In this document: positions 58,144-64,000 of the stretch, piece by piece | Layout of the letters: each line of letters begins with the position of its first letter | How positions within the stretch are numbered: position 1 is the stretch's first letter | Assembly: GCA_014898425.1 (NCBI GenBank) | Contig: RCSZ01000004.1 | Span: forward strand, 2,356,001 to 2,420,000 | Length of the DNA stretch: 64,000 bases | Direction: 5' to 3' | From: Botryotinia globosa | Taxonomy: Eukaryota; Ascomycota; Leotiomycetes; Helotiales; Sclerotiniaceae | Position numbers and translations under genes: made by a program | The notes under the pieces: model-generated | Database searches by the model: none | What the model was told of the DNA's origin: nothing | What the model saw: only the letters and a program-made list of their open reading frames with translations

Positions 58144-61100
58144 ATGCTTTACGGCCAAAACCTACCGTGGCGGATTGCGCTTCGAAATGTAACCATTAAA
58201 CAAAATACAGAAGTCTCGAGTACGATTCTGAGGAGGACAATCAGACAGTATCATGGCAGAACCGCACAATCGTCGGTCTCTTTACGATCTCGTCCCATTC
58301 ATTCAGGTCTCGGTGGCGTCGCGAGGTTTTCAACATCTCCCGCTATACAAAAGGATGTCCCGAAAGACTTGTTCAATCAATCAGAGATAACATCTGCGGA
58401 AGAGAAGAAAGAGAAAAAGGCAAAGGCTAAGACTGAATCAGTTGAGGGAGTCAGTGGCGAGAAAGAACTAGAAACCAAGAGCAAGACTGGCGAAGCAACT
58501 TCTTCTGGTAGTGGCACTTCTTCTGGAAGTGCGGCTGATGGGAAGGGAAGCAGCGCCGGTGGTGCAGGAGATTCTGGCAATAATGATGGCGGAAAGAAAG
58601 GTCGCAAAGGAGCTTCGGAAAAGGCTTTACAAAAAGCTATGGTTCCAGAGGTATATCCACAAGTGATGGCAATTCCCATCACCAAGAGACCTCTATTCCC
58701 TGGATTCTACAAGGCGGTCACTGTGCGAGATCCCAATGTTGTAGCTGCTATTCAGGATATGATGAAGAGAGGTCAGCCATACATCGGAGCTTTCTTATTC
58801 AAGGACGACAATATGGATAAAGATGTGATTGAGAATATTGATGACGTACATGATGTTGGAGTTTTCGCACAAATCACTAGCGCTTTTCCTGTTCACGGAG
58901 ATGATTCTGCCTTGACTGCGGTACTTTATCCACATCGTCGAATTAAGATGTCCGCTCTCATCAGTCCTGAGCGTGAGAACACTGATGCAAATAAGACTGA
59001 AGGCACGCAAGCTGAACCACCTGTTCCCGAGATCATACCTCCAAAGGCTGCAAAGGAGGAACCTTCTGAGAAGAAGGGTGATGTTGTCGCTAGTTTCGAA
59101 GAAGGAACGGTGACGCAGAAAACTTCAGACCGACCTGTATTGCCATACGAGCCAATATCGTTCTTGCGCAAATACCCAGTCAGCCTGGCAAACGTGGAGA
59201 ATCTGACGGAAGAGTCATATGATCCCAAAAGCCCCATAATCCGTGCTGTTACAAATGAAATTGTAAATGTGTTCAAGGAAGTGGCAACTCTTAACAGCCT
59301 CTTCCGAGATCAAATCTCCACATTTTCGATGAGTCAGTCATCAGGAAATGTTATGTCGGAGCCTGGGAAACTTGCGGATTTCGCTGCGGCTGTTTCTGCT
59401 GGTGAAGTCTCCGAGCTTCAAGATGTGCTTGAAACTCTCAATATTGAGGAGAGATTACAAAAGGGTTTGACTGTCTTGAAGAAGGAGTTGATGAATGCTC
59501 AGTTGCAATCTAAAATTTCAAAAGATGTTGAAAGCAAGATTCAAAAGCGTCAACGCGAATACTACTTGATGGAACAATTGAAGGGTATTCGTAGAGAGCT
59601 TGGTATTGAGTCTGATGGTAAAGATAAGCTAGTTGAGAAGTTCAAGGAGAAGGCAGCCAAGCTTGCGATGCCGGACGTAGTCAGGAAAGTCTTTGATGAG
59701 GAAATCAACAAATTAGCACATCTTGAACCAGCTGCGTCTGAGTTTAATGTCACAAGAAATTACTTGGATTGGTTGACGCAGATCCCATGGGGTCAACGCA
59801 GTGCAGAAAACTTTGGAATCAACAATGCTATGACCGTACTTGACGAAGATCACCACGGTTTGAAGGATGTGAAAGATCGCATCTTGGAATTCATCGCTGT
59901 TGGCAAACTGAGAGGTACCGTAGAGGGTAAAATCTTATGTTTCGTTGGTCCTCCCGGTGTTGGTAAGACAAGTATTGGTAAGAGTATTGCCAGAGCTCTC
60001 AACCGTCAATACTACAGATTTAGTGTGGGGGGTCTCACAGATGTCGCGGAAATCAAGGGTCACAGAAGAACATATGTTGGGGCACTTCCTGGAAGAATCA
60101 TCCAGGCGCTGAAGAAATGTCAAACTGAAAATCCATTGATTCTGATTGATGAGATTGATAAGATTGGTAGAGGTCATCAAGGTGATCCAGCATCTGCACT
60201 TTTGGAATTACTGGATCCCGAACAAAATACCTCATTCTTGGATCATTATCTTGATGTCCCTGTGGATCTTTCTAAAGTTCTCTTTGTCTGCACAGCCAAC
60301 ATGACCGATACTATTCCTCGTCCTTTACTTGATCGTATGGAGATGATTGAATTGTCAGGATATGTTGCGGATGAAAAGATGGCCATTGCGGAGCGATATC
60401 TTGGACCCGCAGCCAAGGAGTTGGCTGGTTTGAAGGAGGTTGATGTTAATCTCAGCAAAGAAGCCATTGAGGAACTCATCAAGTCTTACTGCAGAGAGTC
60501 TGGTGTTAGAAATCTCAAGAAACAGATTGAAAAGGTTTACCGTAAATCTGCTTTGAAGATTGTCCAGGACCTTGGAGAGAGTGTTCTCCCCGAAGAAGAA
60601 GCCTTGACTGAAGAAGGCAAGGCAGCTCTAGAGGAGTCCAAGAAAGATCAGACTGATGTTAAAGAAACACCTGAAACGATTGAAAAGGAGACTACCGAGG
60701 TACCTCGAGTTAGTCTTAAGGTTCCTGATGATGTACATGTCACCATTGGAAAGGACAATCTTAAGGATTACGTGGGTCCACCAGTATTCACATCGGATCG
60801 TCTGTACGATGTGACACCTCCTGGTGTCGCAATGGGTTTAGCCTGGACACAAATGGGCGGTGCCGCATTATACGTTGAATCCATTCTCGAGAGTGCCTTA
60901 TCCCCCTCCTCCACCCCTGGTCTCGCTACCACCGGTAATCTCCAGGCTGTCATGAAGGAATCCACCACAATCGCGTATTCCTTTGCTAAATCAGTCATGG
61001 CCAAAAACTTCCCCGACAATCATTTCTTCGATAAGGCGAAATTGCATCTTCACTGTCCTGAGGGAGCGGTTCCAAAAGACGGGCCGAGTGCGGGTATTAC

Positions 61101-61518
61101 GATGGCCACTTCGTTGCTTTCGCTAGCATTGGATAGACCACTTGATCCAACCATTGCTATGACGGGTGAACTTACTGTTACGGGTAAGGTACTCAGAATA
61201 GGAGGATTGAGAGAAAAGACTGTAGCTGCAAGAAGGGCGGGAAGCAAAATGATTATCTTCCCAAATGACAACATGAGTGATTGGTTGGAACTTCCAGCTG
61301 TAAGTTTTTCTTTCTTTGTGTATCTGATAGTAGGAAAAGAGAAAATGCTAATTTGAGAAAAATAGAACATCAAAGATGGTATTGAAGGTAAACCCGCAAA
61401 ATGGTATTCAGATGTGTTTGATCTCGTCTTCCCAAATCTGGATAAAGAGGCAGCGAATGGACTTTGGAAAGATAGATTGGTGAAGAAGAAGGGAGAGAAG
61501 GATGGAGATGATGAGTGA
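58144..61518 (+). CDS. PIM1: Mitochondrial Lon protease (2 exons)
   Basis: Exons 58144-61299 and 61366-61518 with a 66-nt intron (GTAAGT, GCTAAT branch, TAG acceptor); 1102 residues. The N-terminus is basic (LPWRIALRNVTIKQ, RRTIRQYHGRTAQS), fitting matrix import, and is followed by a Lys/Glu/Ser/Gly-rich linker. The LON substrate domain starts near VYPQVMAIPITKRPLFPGFY. The AAA+ module has Walker A GPPGVGKT at 602-609 and Walker B LILIDEIDK. The protease domain has the catalytic Ser982 in PKDGPSAG and Lys1025 in LREK, the 43-residue spacing typical of Lon. Exon 2 supplies the conserved end NIKDGIEGKPAKWYSDVFD. Lon degrades misfolded matrix proteins and maintains mtDNA. Without splicing the frame ends early at 61356. 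Confidence 0.96.
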
Positions 61519-62389
61519 GGAATTCATTTACTCTATTGGATTAAACAATGAAAATAGAAATGGAGATACAGTGTAAATAGTAGAAGAAGAATCTGGTGAA
61601 AATTACCTTTGTGGTATTGTGGCACTACTGATGTTGGTGCTGGTGTGTGCATGCTTGAGTGTTGAGCAGAGGTGGATGGGTGGATGGGTGGGTGGGCATT
61701 TTATGGCGTTGGTTGGGAGTTTTGTGTGTTTTGATGATGGATGGATGAATGAACGGATGGATTAACGGATGGATGGATCTCTACTCTAAGAATTGAAAAT
61801 GGATTTACAAATGGATTTCCGGGGGGTTGAAGCATGGCGGTGGGTGAAAGGGATTTCGCAGAGGAGATTGAAAGGCATTGGAGAGAAAGGGTGGGAATGG
61901 AAGGGAAGGGGATGAAGGTAGATATGGATTGTGCATTGTGCATTGTGCGTTGTGTATTGAGAGGGTATATATGATCGATTTGTTCATTGGTATTTTTTGG
62001 TAACTGTGGGGGGAAAGATAGGGAGGGGAAGTGGATATGGAATGGATATGAGTATGGATATGAGAAAGAGTGGGAAGGGGAAAGGGAAGGTAGATAGTCT
62101 ATTAGGTGTGATATAATTGTATTTTTATTTTTATTTTACTTTATGCTATTTTCTGTGTAGGTTTGTTGGTGTGTGTAGGTTTGTTAGTGTATTGAATAGA
62201 GATGAAGATGGAGATGGAAGTGAACATGGAAGTGAAAGTGGAAGTGGAAGTGGAAGTGGAAGTGAATCGAGATTTAAGAAGTCTATAATAACGATTTTGT
62301 ACTATGATATTATGATATTATGATATTACGATACTATGATACTATGATATTATGATATTATGATATTATGATATTATGATATCATAATA
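61519..62389. other. Gene-free sequence with simple repeats
   Basis: (GGATG)/(GGTGG)n runs at 61670-61790, (GGAAGT)n at about 62215-62265 and (TATGATAT)n from 62303 to 62388. No gene supported. Confidence 0.7.
62205..62388. repeat. (GGAAGT)n and (ATTATGAT)n microsatellites
   Basis: Two adjacent arrays: a purine-rich 6-bp repeat at 62215-62265, then a TATGATAT-like 9-bp repeat up to the MITE border. Confidence 0.85.
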
Positions 62390-62864
62390 CAGTACTAGGG
62401 CACAGCTATTCGTCGAATATCAAATCGCATCAAAACTCATATAAATTATCAATATATTTTTTCATAAGATAATAATTTATATATAATAAATTTTATATTA
62501 ATCACTTTAATTTTAATTATATTTTTATAAAAATAAGATTATCTATTTTTAGAATTTTTATCGATTATAAAATGTATATAAAAAGTTAATATAAACTCGA
62601 AATATTGAAATTTATTAGGAAAATAAATAAAAATCAAGAACTTTTTCTTTAATATTAATTCAATCTTATAAATAATAATATTCCTATATTTTTAAATTAT
62701 AATAAATATTAAAAATAGATTCTTTAATATATAATAAAAATATTAAAGAAACTTTGATTTAATATAATGATTTTTAATATTTCTTTTTTATTATTATAAA
62801 TAGAATAAAATGATTATTTTTGGTGTGATTTTAGTATTCGATGAATAGCTGTGTATGGTTACTG
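62390..62864. mobile_element. TA-flanked MITE, copy 2 (475 bp)
   Basis: Left end CAGTACTAGGGCACAGCTAT, complement of the right end CAGTAACCATACACAGCTAT, both continuing TCRTCGAATA; similarity extends about 50 bp inward. TA flanks both sides (62388-62389 and 62865-62866). The interior is AT-rich with no coding frame. The left end, length and interior words match 12411-12882, so the two are one family. CAGT-type ends and the TA duplication suggest a Tc1/mariner-related non-autonomous element. It sits beside a microsatellite array. Confidence 0.82.
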
Positions 62865-62866
62865 TA

Positions 62867-64000
62867 TAATACTTTATCGAATCATGATGAAATCTTTAAG
62901 GAATGCGCATTCTCGAGTCTGGTGAATATATGTATATGTGTATATGATGTGGGGATGGGATGGGATGGGATGGGATGATGGTTTGATTTGATGATTTGAT
63001 TGTTTGATGGGGAGATATAATGGGTTGATGTGATAGATTGATATTTAGGGATGTGATTTTGAAGTTGGATTTTGTATTTGGATTTGGGATTTGGGATTTA
63101 ATAGCTAGTTGAGGAATAAAATGGAATTTATATAGGTATTATTTATATATTTAGCGGAGACTTGAATTTGGGGTGAGGTAGATAGATAGATAAATAAATA
63201 GATTAAATACCTAGATAGTAGATAGGTGGGTAGGCATTAGGCAGGCAGATGAATAGGGAGGTAGAGAGGTATATTGATATTAGATTAATATTAGTTTTGT
63301 ATTTTATAGTTTTTTGATATAAGATGGATAAAATAGATAGATATCTAGATAGGTGTGTAGGTAGGTGTATAGGTGTATAGATGTATAGATGTAGAAATAG
63401 AGATGAAGATAGATGTAGATAATTTCATTTCCATATAAAGGATTGTTTGTTTGTATGGACTACTTTTGTTAAAGATTCCAGGTGATTTTCTCATGTTAAT
63501 ATTGATATTGATATTCTGTATTTGCGAATATCTACGATTCTATTTAGATTGTCTAGATACGACTTGCTATCTGACTTCTAATTTTCCTTTTTTCGTAATC
63601 GTACCTAGATATGTATCTATGTATATATGTATACAGAACATCCTAATCAGAAACAATACAGATGATTGAGAATCTAATTGATATCTTTAGAATAACAGAA
63701 GATTAGAATAGCAGAAGATCGACCGCGAATCTAGGAGCTCTTGCTCCTTTCAATGTAACTTCAACTATACACGATTGTGATATCCCCTCAGATCCCGATC
63801 AAGAAATCAATTGCACGAGATGATTCGCTCGTGTTTTCTGCAGGAATCTTGCGGAGTAAGAAATGGTATGGTATGGTATGTATGGTATGAAATGTACCTA
63901 TAAAATGAGATGTCGTACTAGATCGTTAGCTTGCACACTTGCGCGGTCTGCATGATTCCCATGAGCTGAAGGGGATGGTATTGGTATGATATGATATGTT
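62867..64000. other. Gene-free right edge, simple repeats
   Basis: GGGAT runs near 62950-62978, GATAGATA-type repeats at 63180-63420 and GGTATGGTATG near 63865-63890. I see no gene running off the edge. Confidence 0.6.

Overview
The window looks like a nuclear chromosome segment of a filamentous ascomycete. Coding genes are interrupted by short introns (about 45-90 nt) with GTRNGT donors, CTRAC-like branch sites and YAG acceptors. AT-rich repeat blocks alternate with gene-dense stretches, and the gene set is typical of Pezizomycotina: two-exon Lon, Bro1, a fungal-rhodopsin membrane protein, 2EXR proteins, and THI4 with a eukaryotic TPP riboswitch. The proteins read most like Leotiomycetes (Botrytis/Sclerotinia relatives). 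That placement is recognition, not a search result.

Layout. 1-4.8 kb: a partial minus-strand gene running off the left edge (not closed by a stop in the window), a short divergent gene that seems to share its N-terminal domain, and a two-exon gene of unknown function. 4.8-15.5 kb: an AT-rich, gene-poor block with two copies of an old repeat (one split by a TAA-flanked MITE), a decayed 2EXR gene, a TA-flanked MITE, and a 2.5-kb element with long terminal inverted repeats that is packed with simple repeats. 15.5-26.4 kb: a secreted beta-propeller protein, THI4 with an intronic TPP riboswitch, a probably damaged gene of unknown function, an epoxide hydrolase pseudogene, an intact 2EXR gene and a C2H2 zinc-finger gene with an in-frame stop. 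26.4-34 kb: a second TAA-flanked MITE, an SDR-like gene, a nitroalkane-oxidase-like flavoprotein and a fungal-rhodopsin membrane protein. 36.9-47.9 kb: Spo7-like protein, an ABHD5/Cld1-type hydrolase, an AMID/FSP1-type oxidoreductase and a large C2H2 + fungal_trans transcription factor. 49.6-61.5 kb: SAP30, mitochondrial DnaJ (MDJ1 type), Bro1 and mitochondrial Lon, all on the plus strand. 61.5-64 kb: simple repeats and a second copy of the TA-flanked MITE.

The genes are independent fungal loci, not one operon-like system. Two themes recur. One is mitochondrial proteostasis and membranes (Lon, MDJ1-type DnaJ, AMID-type oxidoreductase, Cld1-type hydrolase), with Spo7 beside the lipid hydrolase. 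The other is gene decay in 10-27 kb: most premature stops and one lost start can be explained by C-to-T change in a CpA context, as repeat-induced point mutation produces. The best-supported regulatory element is the THI4 TPP riboswitch, which lies inside a 5'-leader intron together with an upstream ORF.
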